Shown piece after piece: positions 11,096 through 23,380 of a stretch of DNA of 64,000 nucleotides (within the stretch, counting starts at the first letter, position 1; each line of letters opens with the position of its first letter). This DNA is from Euonymus europaeus (lineage: Eukaryota; Streptophyta; Magnoliopsida; Celastrales; Celastraceae): NCBI GenBank assembly GCA_963580455.1, contig OY756962.1:14712001-14776000 (forward strand). The letters are read 5' to 3'. Under the pieces are notes generated by a model, which made no database searches, was not told the origin of the DNA, and saw only the letters and a list, made by a program, of their open reading frames with translations. Both the position numbers and the translations under genes were made by a program.

Positions 11096-12269
11096 TGAGT
11101 ATAAGCTTCCTAGATTATTTCGATGCTAAAACACCATCTTTCTATGACAAATGGACAAAACCGTTAAAACCCCTCCATAGAGAGAGTTGAGCAACTTCGG
11201 ATCATCAAAGTTGCTCGGTGTACACTTTTTATTGTTATTCTATGTCAAATTTTATGAGTATAAGCTTCCAAGATTATTTCGATTCCAAATCACCAACTTT
11301 CTATGAGAAATAGACAAAACCGTTAAAAGCTCCTACATAGAGAGAGTTGAGCAATTTCGAACCATCAAAGTTGCTCGATGTACACTTTTTATTGTTCTTT
11401 AATGTCAAATTTTACAAGTATAAGCTTCCTAGATTATTTCGATGCTAAAACACCATCTTTCTATGAAAAATGGACAAAACTGTTAAAATCCCCTCCATAG
11501 AGAGAGTTGAGCAACTTCGGACCATCAAAGTTGCTCGGTGTACACTTTTTATTGTTCTTCTATGTCAAATTTTATGAGTATAAGCTTCCAAGATTTTTTC
11601 GATGACAAAACACCAACTTTTTATCACAAATGGACAAAACCGTTAAAAGCTCTTCCAATGAGAGAGTTGAGCAACTTGGGACCAACAAAGTTGCTCGGTG
11701 TATACTTTTTATTGTTCTTCTATGTCAAATTTTACGAGTATAAGCTTCCTAGATTATTTCGATGCTAAAACACCATCTTTCTATGACAAATAGACAAAAC
11801 CGTTAAAAGCCCCTCCATAGAGAGAGTTGAGCAACTTCGGACCATCAAAGTTGCTCGGTGTACACTTTTTATTGTTATTCTATGTCAAATTTTATGAGTA
11901 TAAGCTTCGAAGATTATTTTGATTCCAAATCAACAACTTTCTACGTGAAATGGACAAAACCGTTAAAAGCTCCTCCATAGAGAGAGTTGAGCAACTTCGA
12001 ACCATCAAAGTTGCTTGATGTACACTTTTTATTGTTCTTCTATGTTAAATTTTATGAGTATAAGCTTCCTAGATTATTTTGATGCCAAAAAACGAAATTT
12101 TACGACAAATGGACAAAACCGTGAAAAGCTCCTCCATAGAGAGAGTTGAGAAACTTTGGAACATCAAAGTTGCTCGGTGTACACTTTTTATTGTTCTTCT
12201 ATGTTAAATTTTATGAGTTTAAGCTTCCTAGATTATTTCGATGCCAACAAACGAACTTTTACGACAAAT

Positions 12270-12401
12270 GGACAAAACCGTTAAAATCTCCTCCATAGAG
12301 AGAGTTGAGCAACTTCGGACCATCACAGTTGCTCGGTGTACACTTTTTATTGTTCTTCTATGTCTACTTCGTTGCCAAAATACCAACTTTTTATCACATA
12401 T
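12270..12401 (+). repeat. 132-bp deleted monomer 8
   Basis: It is the most distinct deleted copy: it starts GGACAAAACCGTTAAAATC, where the other nine have CCTTTAAAATC, and its tail reads AATACCAAC and CACATATGG. It sits outside the 771-base pairs. Confidence 0.92.
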
Positions 12402-12881
12402 GGACAAAACCGTCAAAAGCTCCTCCATAGAGAGTGTTGAGCAACTTCGAACCAACAAAGTTGCTCGGGATACACTTTTTATTGTTCTTCTTTGTCAAAT
12501 TTTATGAGTATAAGCTTCCTAGATTATTTCGATGCTAAAACAGCATCTTTCTATGACAAATGGACAAAACCGTTAAAAGCCCCTCCATAGAGAGAGTTGA
12601 GCAACTTCGGATCATCAAAGTTGCGCGATGTACACTTTTAATTGTTATTCTATGTCAAATTTTATGAGTATAAGCTTCCAAGATTATTTCGATTCCAAAT
12701 CACCAACTTTCTATGAGAAATAGACAAAACCGTTAAAAGCTCCTACATAGAGAGAGTTGAGCAACTTCGAACCATCAAAGTTGCTCGATGTACACTTTTT
12801 ATTGTTCTTCTATATTAAATTTTACGAGTATAAGCTTCCTAGATTATTTCGATGCCAAAAAATGAACTTTTTAGGACAAAT

Positions 12882-13041
12882 GGAAAAAACCGTTAAAATC
12901 TCCTCCATAGAGAGAGTTGAGCAACTTCGGACCAAACTAGTTGCTTGGTGTACACTTTTTATTGTCCTTCTATGTCAAATTTTACGAGTATAAGCTTCCA
13001 AGATTACTTCGATGCCAAAACACCAACTTTTTATCACAAAT
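12882..13041 (+). repeat. Representative monomer, tail type D
   Basis: This is a 160-bp monomer whose tail is GATGCCAAAACACCAAC followed by TTTTTATCACAAAT. Sub-variants start GATGACAAAAC or CGTTGCCAAAAC. Type D tails are normally followed by a monomer in which the dyad loop is GGACCAACA and the next block reads CTCGGGATACAC, so monomer subtypes are linked in order rather than shuffled freely. Confidence 0.88.
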
Positions 13042-13439
13042 GGACAAAATCGTTAAAAGCTCTTCCATAGAGAGAGTTGAGCAACTTCGGACCAACAAAG
13101 TTGCTCGGGATACACTTTTTATTCTTCTTCTATGTCAAATTTTACGAGTATAAGCTTCCTAGATTATTTCGATGCTAAAACACCATCTTTCTATGACAAA
13201 TGGACAAAACCGTTAAAAGCCCCTCCATAGAGAGAATTGAGCAACTTCGGACCATCAAAGTTGCTCGGTGTACACTTTTTATTGTTCTTCTATGTCAAAT
13301 TTTATGAGTATAAGCTTCCAAGATTATTTCGATGACAAAACACCAACTTTTTATCACAAATGGACAAAACCGTTAAAAGCTCCTCCATAGAGAGAGTTGA
13401 GCAACTTCGGACCAACAAAGTTGCTCGGGATACACTTTT

Positions 13440-14060
13440 TATTGTTCTTCTATGTCAAATTTTACAAGTATAAGCTTCCTAGATTATTCCGATGCTAAAA
13501 CACCATCTTTCTATGACAAATGGACAAAACCGTTAAAAGCCCTTCCATAGAGAGAGTTGAGCAACTTCGGACCATCGAAGTTGCTCGGTGAACACTTTTT
13601 ATTGTTATTCTATGTCAAATTTTATGAGTATAAGCTTCGAAGATTATTTCGATTTCAAATCAGCAACTTTCTACGAGAAATGGACAAAACCGTTAAAAGC
13701 TCCTCCATAGAGAGAGTTGAGAAACTTTGGAACATCAAAGTTGCTCGGTGTACACTTTTTATTGTTCTTCTATGTTAAATTTTATGAGTATAAGCTTCCT
13801 AGATTATTTCGATGCCAACAAACGAACTTTTACGACAAATGGACAAAACCTTTAAAATCTCCTCCATAGAAAGAGTTGAGCAAGTTCGGACCATCACAGC
13901 TGCTCGGTGTACACTTTTTATTGTTCTTCTATGTCTACTTCGTTGCCAAAACACCAACTTTTTATCACAAATGGACAAAACCGTCAAAAGCTCCTCCATA
14001 GAGAGAGTTGAGCAACTTCGAACCAACAAAGTTGCTCGGGATACACTTTTTATTGTTCTT
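13440..14060 (+). repeat. ~620-bp block, copy 1 (offset 2,688)
   Basis: This block is marked by TACAAGTATAAGCTTCC, GATTATTCCGATGC, GAACACTTTTTATTG and the GAGCAAGTTCGG deleted monomer. All four marks recur at 16,128-16,748. Flanking monomers do not match at this offset. Confidence 0.8.
13841..13972 (+). repeat. 132-bp deleted monomer 9
   Basis: It has a private GAGCAAGTTCGG change in the left arm of the inverted repeat, shared only with monomer 10. It belongs to a block of about 600 bp that recurs 2,688 bases downstream. Confidence 0.92.
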
Positions 14061-14839
14061 CTTTGTCAAATTTTATGAGTATAAGCTTCCTAGATTATTT
14101 CGATGCTAAAACACCATCTTTCTATGACAAATGGACAAAACCGTTAAAAGCCCCTCCATAGAGAGAGTTGAGCAACTTCGGACCATCAAAGTTTCTCGGT
14201 GTACACTTTTTATTGTTATTCTATGTCAAATTTTATGAGTATAAGCTTCCAAGATTATTTGGATTCCAAATCACCAACTTTCTATGAGAAATAGACAAAA
14301 CCGTTAAAAGCTCCTACATAGAGAGAGTTGAGCAACTTCGAACCATCAAAGTTGCTCGATGTACACTTTTTATTGTTCTTCTATGTCAAATTTTACGAGT
14401 ATAAGCTTCCTAGATTATTTCGATGCTAAAACACCATCTTTCTATGACAAATGGACAAAATCGTTAAAAGCCCCTCCATAGAGAGAGTTGAGCAACTTCG
14501 GACCATCAAAGTTGCTCGGTGTACATTTTTTATTGTTATTCTATGTCAAATTTTATGAGTATAAGCTTCGAAGATTATTTCGATTCCAAATCAACAATTT
14601 TCTATGAGAAATGGACAAAACCGTTAAAAGCTCCTCCATAGAGAGAGTTGAGCAACTTCGAACCTTCAAAGTTGCTCGATGTACACTTTTTATTGTTCTT
14701 CTATGTTAAATTTTATGAGTATAAGCTTCCTAGATTATTTCAATGCCAACAAACGAACTTTTACGACAAATGGACAAAACCGTTAAAATCTCCTTCATAA
14801 AGAGAGTTGAGCAACTTCGGACCATCAAAGTTGCTCGGT

Positions 14840-16728
14840 GTAAACTTTTTATTGTTCTTCTATGTCAAATTTTATGAGTATAAGCTTCCAAGATTATTTC
14901 GATGACAAAACACCAAGTTTTTATCACAAATGGACAAAACCGTTAAAATCTACTACATAGAGAGAGTTGAGCAACTTCCGACCAACAAAGTTGCTCGGGA
15001 TACACTTTTTATTGTTCTTCTTTGTCAAATTTTACGAGTATAAGCTTCCTAGATTATTTCGACGCTAAAACACCATCTTTCTATGACAATTGGACAAAAC
15101 CGTTAAAAGCCCCTCCATAGAGAAAGTTGAGCAACTTCGGACCATCAAAGTTGCTCGGTGTACACTTTTTATCGTTATTCTATGTCAAATTTTATGACTA
15201 TAAGCTTAGAAGATTATTTCGATTCCAAATCAATAATTTTCTATGAGAAATGGACAAAACCGTTAAAAGCTCCTCCATAGAGAGAGTTGAGCAACTTCGA
15301 ACCATCAAAGTTGCTCGATGTACACTTTTTATTGTTCTTCTATGTTAAATTTTATGAGTATAAGCTTCCTAGATTATTTCGATGCCAAAAAACAGAATTT
15401 TACGACAAATGGACAAAACCGCGAAAAGGTCCTCCATAGAGAGAGTTGAGAAACTTCGGAACATCAAAGTTGCTCGGTGTACACTTTTTATTGTTCTTCT
15501 ATGTCAAATTTTATGAGAATAAGCTTCCAAGATTACTTCGTTGCCAAAACACCGACTTTTTATCACAAATGGACAAAACCGTCAAAAGTTCCTCCATATA
15601 GAGAGTTGAGCAACTTCGAACCAACAAAGTTGCTCGGGATAAAATTTTTATTGTTCTTCTTTGTCAAATTTTATGAGTATAAGCTTCCTAGATTATTTCG
15701 ATGCTAAAACACCATCTTTCTATGACAAATGGACAAAACCGTTAAATGCCCCTCCATAGAGAGAGTGGAGCAACTTCGAACCTTCAAAGTTGCTCGATGT
15801 ACACTTTTTATTGTTCTTCTATGTTAAATTTTATGAGTATAAGCTTCCTAGATTATTTCGATGCCAAAAAATGAACTTTTTACGACAAATGGACAAAACC
15901 GTGAAAAGCTCCTCCATAGAGAGAGTTGAGAAACTTCGGAACATCAAAGTTGCTCGGTGTACACTTTTTATTGTTCTTCTATGTTAAATTTTATGAGTAT
16001 AAGCTTCCTAGATTATTTCGATGCCAACAAACGAACTTTTACGACAAATGGACAAAATCGTTAAAATCTCCTCCATAAAGAGAGTTGAGCAACGTCGGAC
16101 CATCACCGTTGCTCGGTGTACACTTTTTATTGTTCTTCTATGTCAAATTTTACAAGTATAAGCTTCCTAGATTATTCCGATGCTAAAACACCATCTTTCT
16201 ATGACAAATGGACAAAACCGTTAAAAGCCCTTCCATAGAGAGAGTTGAGCAACTTCGAACCATCGAAGTTGCTCGGTGAACACTTTTTATTGTTATTCTA
16301 TGTCAAATTTTATGAGTATAAGCTTCGAAGATTATTTCGATTTCAAATCAGCAACTTTCTACGAGAAATGGACAAAACCGTTAAAAGCTCCTCCATAGAG
16401 AGAGTTGAGAAACTTTGGAACATCAAAGTTGCTCGGTGTACACTTTTTATTGTTCTTCTATGTTAAATTTTATGAGTATAAGCTTCCTAGATTATTTCGA
16501 TGCCAACAAACGAACTTTTACGACAAATGGACAAAACCTTTAAAATCTCCTCCATAGAAAGAGTTGAGCAAGTTCGGACCATCACAGCTGCTCGATGTAC
16601 ACTTTTTATTATTCTTCTATGTCTACTTCGTTGCCAAAACACCAACTTTTTATCACAAATGGACAAAACCGTCAAAAGCTCCTCCATAGAGAGAGTTGAG
16701 CAACTTCGAACCAACAAAGTTGCTCGGG
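14840..16728 (+). repeat. 1,889-bp HOR, copy 1
   Basis: This is a 12-monomer unit that includes one 132-bp deleted monomer. It repeats at an offset of 1,889. Shared marks are CGACGCTAAAAC with CAATTGG, TATGACTATAAGCTTAG, and AAAACAGAATTTTACG. Confidence 0.78.
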
Positions 16729-16748
16729 ATACACTTTTTATTGTTCTT
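16128..16748 (+). repeat. ~620-bp block, copy 2
   Basis: It carries the same marks as 13,440-14,060. Its left part (TACAAGTATAAG to GAACACTTTT) appears a third time at about 18,020-18,360, but there it is not followed by a deleted monomer. Confidence 0.8.
16529..16660 (+). repeat. 132-bp deleted monomer 10, the last in the window
   Basis: It shares the GAGCAAGTTCGG change with monomer 9 and adds TTTATTATTC. I saw no further copy of the TATGTCTACTTCG junction between here and 64,000. Confidence 0.92.
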
Positions 16749-18360
16749 CTATGTCAAATTTTATGAGTATAAGCTTCCTAGATTATTTCGATGACAAAAC
16801 ACCAACTTTTTATCACAAATGGACAAAACCGTTAAAATCTCCTACATAGAGAGAGTTGAGCAACTTCCGACCAACAAAGTTGCTCGGGATACACTTTTTA
16901 TTGTTCTTCTTTGTCAAATTTTACGAGTATAAGCTTCCTAAATTATTTCGACGCTAAAACACTATCTTTCTATGACAATTGGACAAAACCGTTAAAAGCG
17001 CCTCCATAGAGAGAGTTGAGCAACTTCGGACCATCAAAGTTGCTCGGTGTACACTTTTTATCGTTATTCTATGTCAAATTTTATGACTATAAGCTTAGAA
17101 GATTATTTCGATTCCAAATCAATAATTTTCTATGAGAAATGGACAAAACCGTTAAAAGCTCCTCCATAGAGAGAGTTGAGCAACTTCGAACCATCAAAGT
17201 TGCTCGCTGTACACTTTTTATTGTTCTTCTATGTTAAATTTTATGAGTATAAGCTTCCTAGATTATTTCGATGCCAAAAAACAGAATTTTACGACAAATG
17301 GACAAAACCGCGAAAAACTCCTCCATAGAGAGAGTTGAGAAACTTCGGAACATCAAAGTTGCTCGGTGTACACTTTTTATTGTTCTTCTATGTCAAATTT
17401 TATAAGTATAAGCTTCCAAGATTACTTCGTTGCCAAAACACCAACTTTTTATCACAAATGGACAAAACCGTCAAAAGCACCTCCATAGAGAGAGTTGAGC
17501 AACTTCGAACCAACAAAGTTGCTCGGGATAAACTTTTTATTGTTTTTCTTTGTCAAATTTTATGAGTATAAGCTTCCTAGATTATTTCGATGCTAAAACA
17601 CCATCTTTCTATGACAAATGGACAAAACCGTTAAAAGCCCCTCCATAAAGAGAGTTGAGCAACTTCGAACCTTCAAAGTTGCTCGATGTACACTTTTTAT
17701 TGTTCTTCTATGTTAAATTTTATGAGTATAAGCTTCCTAGATTATTTCGATGCCAAAAAATGAACTTTTTACGACAAATGGACAAAACCGTGAAAAGCTC
17801 CTCCATAGAGAGAGTTGAGAAACTTCGGAACATCAAAGTTGCTCGGTGTACACTTTTTATTGTTCTTCTATGTTAAATTTGATGAGTATAAGCTTCCTAG
17901 ATTATTTCGATGCCAACAAACGAACTTTTACGACAAATGGACAAAATCGTTAAAATCTCCTCCATAAAGAGAGTTGAGCAACTTCGGACCATCACCGTTG
18001 CTCGGTGTACACTTTTTATTGTTCTTCTATGTCAAATTTTACAAGTATAAGCTTCCTAGATTATTCCGATGCTAAAACACCATCTTTCTATGACAAATGG
18101 ACAAAACCGTTAAAAGCCCTTCCATAGAGAGAGTTGAGCAACTTCGGACCATCGAAGTTGCTCGGTGAACACTTTTTATTGTTATTCTATGTCAAATTTT
18201 ATGAGTATAAGCTTCGAAGATTATTTCGATTTCAAATCAGCAACTTTCTACGAGAAATGGACAAAACCGTTAAAAGCTCCTCCATAGAGAGAGTTGAGAA
18301 ACTTTGGAACATCAAAGTTGCTCGGTGTACACTTTTTATTGTTCTTCTATGTTAAATTTT
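16729..18360 (+). repeat. 1,889-bp HOR, copy 2 (incomplete)
   Basis: It matches copy 1 up to about 18,360. Copy 1 then continues into the 132-bp deleted monomer, while this copy switches to an intact type C monomer. The switch is where the 28-bp deletion class leaves the array. Confidence 0.78.
16750..18000 (+). repeat. ~1.25-kb block also found at 21,865-23,115
   Basis: This block matches at an offset of 5,115 bases. Shared marks are a rare AAATTATTTCGACGC (near 16,940 and 22,055), CTCGCTGTACAC (17,204 and 22,319), AAGCACCTCC (near 17,477 and 22,592) and TTGTTTTTCTTTG. The two copies are separated by the 1,279-bp tandem pair. Confidence 0.7.
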
Positions 18361-18489
18361 ATGAGTATAAGCTTCCTAGATTATTTCGATGCCAAAAAAC
18401 GAACTTTTTACGACAAATGGACAAAACCGTGAAAAGCTTCTCCATAGAGAGAGTTGAGAAACTTCGGAACATCAAAGTTGCTCGGTGTA

Positions 18490-19768
18490 CACTTTTTATT
18501 GTTCTTCTATGTTAAATTTTATGAGTATAAGCTTCCTAGATTATTTCGATGCCAACAAACGAACTTTTACGACAAATGGACAAAACCGTTAAAATCTCCT
18601 CCATAAAGATAGTTGAGCAATTTCGGACCATCACAGTTGCTCGGTGTACACTTTTTATTGTTCTTCTATGTCAAATTTTACGAGTATAAGCTTCCAAGAT
18701 TACTTCGTTGCCAAAACACCAACTTTTTATCACAAATGGAACAAACCGTCAAAAGCTCCTCCATAGAGAGAGTTGAGCAACTTCGGTCCAACAAACTTGC
18801 TCGGGATACACTTTTTATTGTTCTTCTATGTCAAATTTTACGAGTGTAAGCTTCCTAGATTATTTCGATGCTAAAACATCATCTTTCTATGACAAATGGA
18901 CAAAACCGTTAAAAGCCCCTCCATAGAGAGAGTTGAGCAACTTCGGACCATCAAAGTTGCTCGGTGTAAACTTTTTATTGTTCTTCTATGTCAAATTTTA
19001 TGAGTATAAGCTTCCAAGATTATTTCGATGACAAAACACCAACTTTTTATCACAAATGGACAAAACCGTTAAAATCTCATACATAGAGAGAGTTGAGCAA
19101 CTTCCGACCAACAAAGTTGCTCGGGATACACTTTTTATTGTTCTTCTTTGTCAAATTTTACGAGTATAAGCTTCCTAGATTATTTCGACGCTAAAACACC
19201 ATCTTTCTATGACAATTGGACAAAACCGTTAAAAGAGCCTCGATAGAGAGAGTTGAGCAACTTCGGACCATCAAAGTTGCTCGGTGTACACTTTTTATCG
19301 TTATTCTATGTCAAATTTTATGACTATAAGCTTAGAAGATTATTTCGATTCCAAATCACCAACTTTCTATGAGAAATAGACAAAATCGTTAAAAGCTCCT
19401 ACATAGAGAGAGTTGAGCAACTTCGAACCATCAAAGTTGCTCGATGTACACTTTTTATTGTTCTTCTATGTCAAATTTTACGAGTATAAGCTTCCTAGAT
19501 TATTTCGATGCTAAAACACCATCTTTCTATGACAAATGGATAAAACCGTTAAAAGCCCCTCCATAGAGAGAGTTGAGCAACTTCGGACCATCAAAGTTGC
19601 TCGGTGTACATTTTTTATTGTTATTCTATGTCAAATTTTATGAGTATAAGCTTCGAAGATTATTTCGATTCCAAATCAACAATTTTCTATGCGAAATGGA
19701 CAAAACCGTTAAAAGCTCTTCCATAAAGAGAGTTGAGCAACTTCGAACCTTCAAAGTGGCTCGATGTA
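18490..19768 (+). repeat. 1,279-bp HOR, copy 1
   Basis: This eight-monomer unit contains one 159-bp member. Private marks are CATAAAGATAGTTGAGCAATTTC, AACATCATC, AAATCTCATACATAG, AAAAGAGCCTCGATAG, GGATAAAACC and AAAGTGGCTCG. Every one recurs 1,279 bases later. Confidence 0.87.
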
Positions 19769-21047
19769 CACTTTTTATTGTTCTTCTATGTTAAATTTTA
19801 TGAGTATAAGCTTCCTAGATTATTTCGATGCCAACAAACGAACTTTTACGACAAATGGACAAAACCGTTAAAATCTCCTCCATAAAGATAGTTGAGCAAT
19901 TTCGGACCATCACAGTTGCTCGGTGTACACTTTTTATTGTTCTTCTATGTCAAATTTTACGAGTATAAGCTTCCAAGATTACTTCGTTGCCAAAACACCA
20001 ACTTTTTATCACAAATGGAACAAACCGTCAAAAGCTCCTCCATAGAGAGAGTTGAGCAACTTCGGTCCAACAAACTTGCTCGGGATACACTTTTTATTGT
20101 TCTTCTATGTCAAATTTTACGAGTGTAAGCTTCCTAGATTATTTCGATGCTAAAACATCATCTTTCTATGACAAATGGACAAAACCGTTAAAAGCCCCTC
20201 CATAGAGAGAGTTGAGCAACTTCGGACCATCAAAGTTGCTCGGTGTAAACTTTTTATTGTTCTTCTATGTCAAATTTTATGAGTATAAGCTTCCAAGATT
20301 ATTTCGATGACAAAACACCAACTTTTTATCACAAATGGACAAAACCGTTAAAATCTCATACATAGAGAGAGTTGAGCAACTTCCGACCAACAAAGTTGCT
20401 CGGGATACACTTTTTATTGTTCTTCTTTGTCAAATTTTACGAGTATAAGCTTCCTAGATTATTTCGACGCTAAAACACCATCTTTCTATGACAATTGGAC
20501 AAAACCGTTAAAAGAGCCTCGATAGAGAGAGTTGAGCAACTTCGGACCATCAAAGTTGCTCGGTGTACACTTTTTATCGTTATTCTATGTCAAATTTTAT
20601 GACTATAAGCTTAGAAGATTATTTCGATTCCAAATCACCAACTTTCTATGAGAAATAGACAAAATCGTTAAAAGCTCCTACATAGAGAGAGTTGAGCAAC
20701 TTCGAACCATCAAAGTTGCTCGATGTACACTTTTTATTGTTCTTCTATGTCAAATTTTACGAGTATAAGCTTCCTAGATTATTTCGATGCTAAAACACCA
20801 TCTTTCTATGACAAATGGATAAAACCGTTAAAAGCCCCTCCATAGAGAGAGTTGAGCAACTTCGGACCATCAAAGTTGCTCGGTGTACATTTTTTATTGT
20901 TATTCTATGTCAAATTTTATGAGTATAAGCTTCGAAGATTATTTCGATTCCAAATCAACAATTTTCTATGCGAAATGGACAAAACCGTTAAAAGCTCTTC
21001 CATAAAGAGAGTTGAGCAACTTCGAACCTTCAAAGTGGCTCGATGTA
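19769..21047 (+). repeat. 1,279-bp HOR, copy 2
   Basis: I saw no base difference from copy 1 when reading the two in parallel. The match continues about 70 bases past the end, and at about 21,116 the tail reads AAAAAACAAAC instead of AACAAACG. Such identity, against the substitutions between other neighbours, points to a very recent duplication. Confidence 0.87.
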
Positions 21048-21864
21048 CACTTTTTATTGTTCTTCTATGTTAAATTTTATGAGTATAAGCTTCCTAGATT
21101 ATTTCGATGCCAAAAAACAAACTTTTTACGACAAATGGACAAAACCGTGAAAAGCTCCTTCATAGAGAGAGTTGAGAAACTTCGGAACATCAAAGTTGCT
21201 CGGTGTAAACTTTTTATTGTTCTTCTATGTCAAATTTTATGAGTATAAGCTTCCAAGATTATTTCGATGACAAAACACCAACTTTTTATCACAAATGGAC
21301 AAAACCGTTAAAATCTCTTACATAGAGAGAGTTGAGCAACTTCCGACCAACAAAGTTGCTCGGGATACACTTTTTATTGTTCTTCTTTGTCAAATTTTAC
21401 GAGTATAAGCTTCCTAGATTATTTCGACGCTAAAACACCATCTTTCTATGACAATTGGACAAAACCGTTAAAAAAGCCTCGATAAAGAGAGTTGAGCAAC
21501 TTCGGACCATCACAGTTGCTCAGTCTACACTTTTTATTAATCTTCTATGTCAAATTTTACGAGTATAAGCTTCCAAGATTACTTCGTTGCCAAAACACCA
21601 ACTTTTTATCACAAATGGAACAAACCGTCAAAAGCTCCTCCATAGAGAGAGTTGAGCAACTTCGGTCCAACAAACTTGCTCGGGATACACTTTTTATTGT
21701 TCTTCTATGTTAAATTTTATGAGTATAAGCTTCCTAGATTCTTTCGATGCCAAAAAACAGAATTTTACGACAAATGGACAAAACCGCGAAAAGCTCCTCC
21801 ATAGAGAGAGTTGAGAAACTTCGGAACATCAAAGTTGCTCGGTGTAAACTTTTTATTGTTCTTC

Positions 21865-23115
21865 TATGTCAAATTTTATGAGTATAAGCTTCCAAGATTA
21901 TTTCGATGACAAAACACCAACTTTTTATCACAAATGCACAAAACCGTTAAAATCTCCTACATAGAGAGAGTTGAGCAACTTCCGACCAACAAAGTTGCTC
22001 GGGATACACTTTTTATTGTTCTTCTTTGTCAAATTTTACGAGTATAAGCTTCCCAAATTATTTCGACGCTAAAACACCATCTTTCTATGACAATTGGACA
22101 AAACCGTTAAAAGCGCCTCCATAGAGAGAGTTGAGCAACTTCGGACCATCAAAGTTGCTCGGTGTACACTTTTTATCGTTATTCTATGTCAAATTTTATG
22201 ACTATAAGCTTAGAAGATTATTTCGATTCCAAATCAATAATTTTCTATGAGAAATGGACAAAACCGTTAAAAGCTCCTCCATAGAGAGAGTTGAGCAACT
22301 TCGAACCATCAAAGTTGCTCGCTGTACACTTTTTATTGTTCTTCTATGTTAAATTTTTTGAGTATAAGCTTCCTAGATTATTTCGATGCCAAAAAACAGA
22401 ATTTTACGACAAATGGACAAAACCGCGAAAAGCTCCTCCATAGAGACAGTTGAGAAACTTCGGAACATCAAAGTTGCTCGGTGTACACTTTTTATAGTTC
22501 TTCTATGTCAAATTTTATAAGTATAAGCTTCCAAGATTACTTCGTTGCCAAAACACCAACTTTTTATCACAAATGGACAAAACCGTCAAAAGCACCTCCA
22601 TAGAGAGAGTTGAGCAACTTCGAACCAACAAAGTTGCTCGGGATAAACTTTTTATTGTTTTTCTTTGTCAAATTTTATGAGTATAAGCTTCCTAGATTAT
22701 TTCGATGCTAAAACACCATCTTTCTATGACAAATGGACAAAACCGTTAAAAGCCCCTCCTTAAAGAGAGTTGAGCAACTTCGAACCTTCAAAGTTGCTCG
22801 ATGTACACTTTTTATTGTTCTTCTATGTTAAATTTTATGAGTATAAGCTTCCTAGATTATTTCGATGCCAAAAAACGAACTTTTTACGACAAATGGACAA
22901 AACCGTGAAAAGCTCCTCCATAGAGAGAGTTGAGAAACTTCGGAACATCAAAGTTGCTCGGTGTACACTTTTTATTGTTCTTCTATGTTAAATTTTATGA
23001 GTATAAGCTTCCTAGATTATTTCGATGCCAACAAACGAACTTTTACGACAAATGGACAAAATCGTTAAAATCTCCTCCATAAAGAGAGTTGAGCAACTTC
23101 GGACCATCACAGTTG
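21865..23115 (+). repeat. ~1.25-kb block, second copy
   Basis: This is the downstream partner of 16,750-18,000. Small differences include CCCAAATTATTTCG for CCTAAATTATTTCG, GAATTTTACG followed by CGAAAAGCTCC for CGAAAAACTCC, and CCTCCTTAAAG for CCTCCATAAAG. Confidence 0.7.
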
Positions 23116-23380
23116 CTCGGTGTACACTTTTTATTGTTCTTCTATGTCAAATTTTACGAGTATAAGCTTCCAAGATTACTTCGTTGCCAAAACACCAACT
23201 TTTTATCACAAATGGAACAAACCGTCAAAAGCTCCTCCATAGAGAGAGTTGAGCAACTTTGGTCCAACAAAGTTGCTCGGGATACACTTTTTATTGTTCT
23301 TCTATGTCAAATTTTACGAGTGTAAGCTTCCTAGATTATTTCGATGCTAAAACACCATCTTTCTATGACAAATGGACAAA
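22560..23380 (+). repeat. ~820-bp block, copy 1 (offset 2,397)
   Basis: The order is TCGGGATAAAC monomer, a GAACCTTCAAAG monomer, a type C pair, then a CATAAAGAGAG monomer with CAAATGGAACAAACC. The same order recurs at 24,957-25,777. The offset is 15 x 160 minus three. Confidence 0.72.

Larger units (their letters stand above)
11096..13440 (+). repeat. Satellite monomers without clear HOR
   Basis: The monomers here are more diverged and do not repeat at a single offset that I could follow. Tails alternate A, B, C and D. The stretch holds one 132-bp deleted monomer (12270) that differs from the others. No gene or insertion is visible. Confidence 0.75.

Noticed and set aside
17404..17440. Possible CENP-B box in CTTCGTTGCCAAAACACC tails
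   Set aside because: The CTTCGTTG start resembles the mammalian CENP-B box, but the required A and the CGGG core are absent, and most monomers have TTTCGAT instead.
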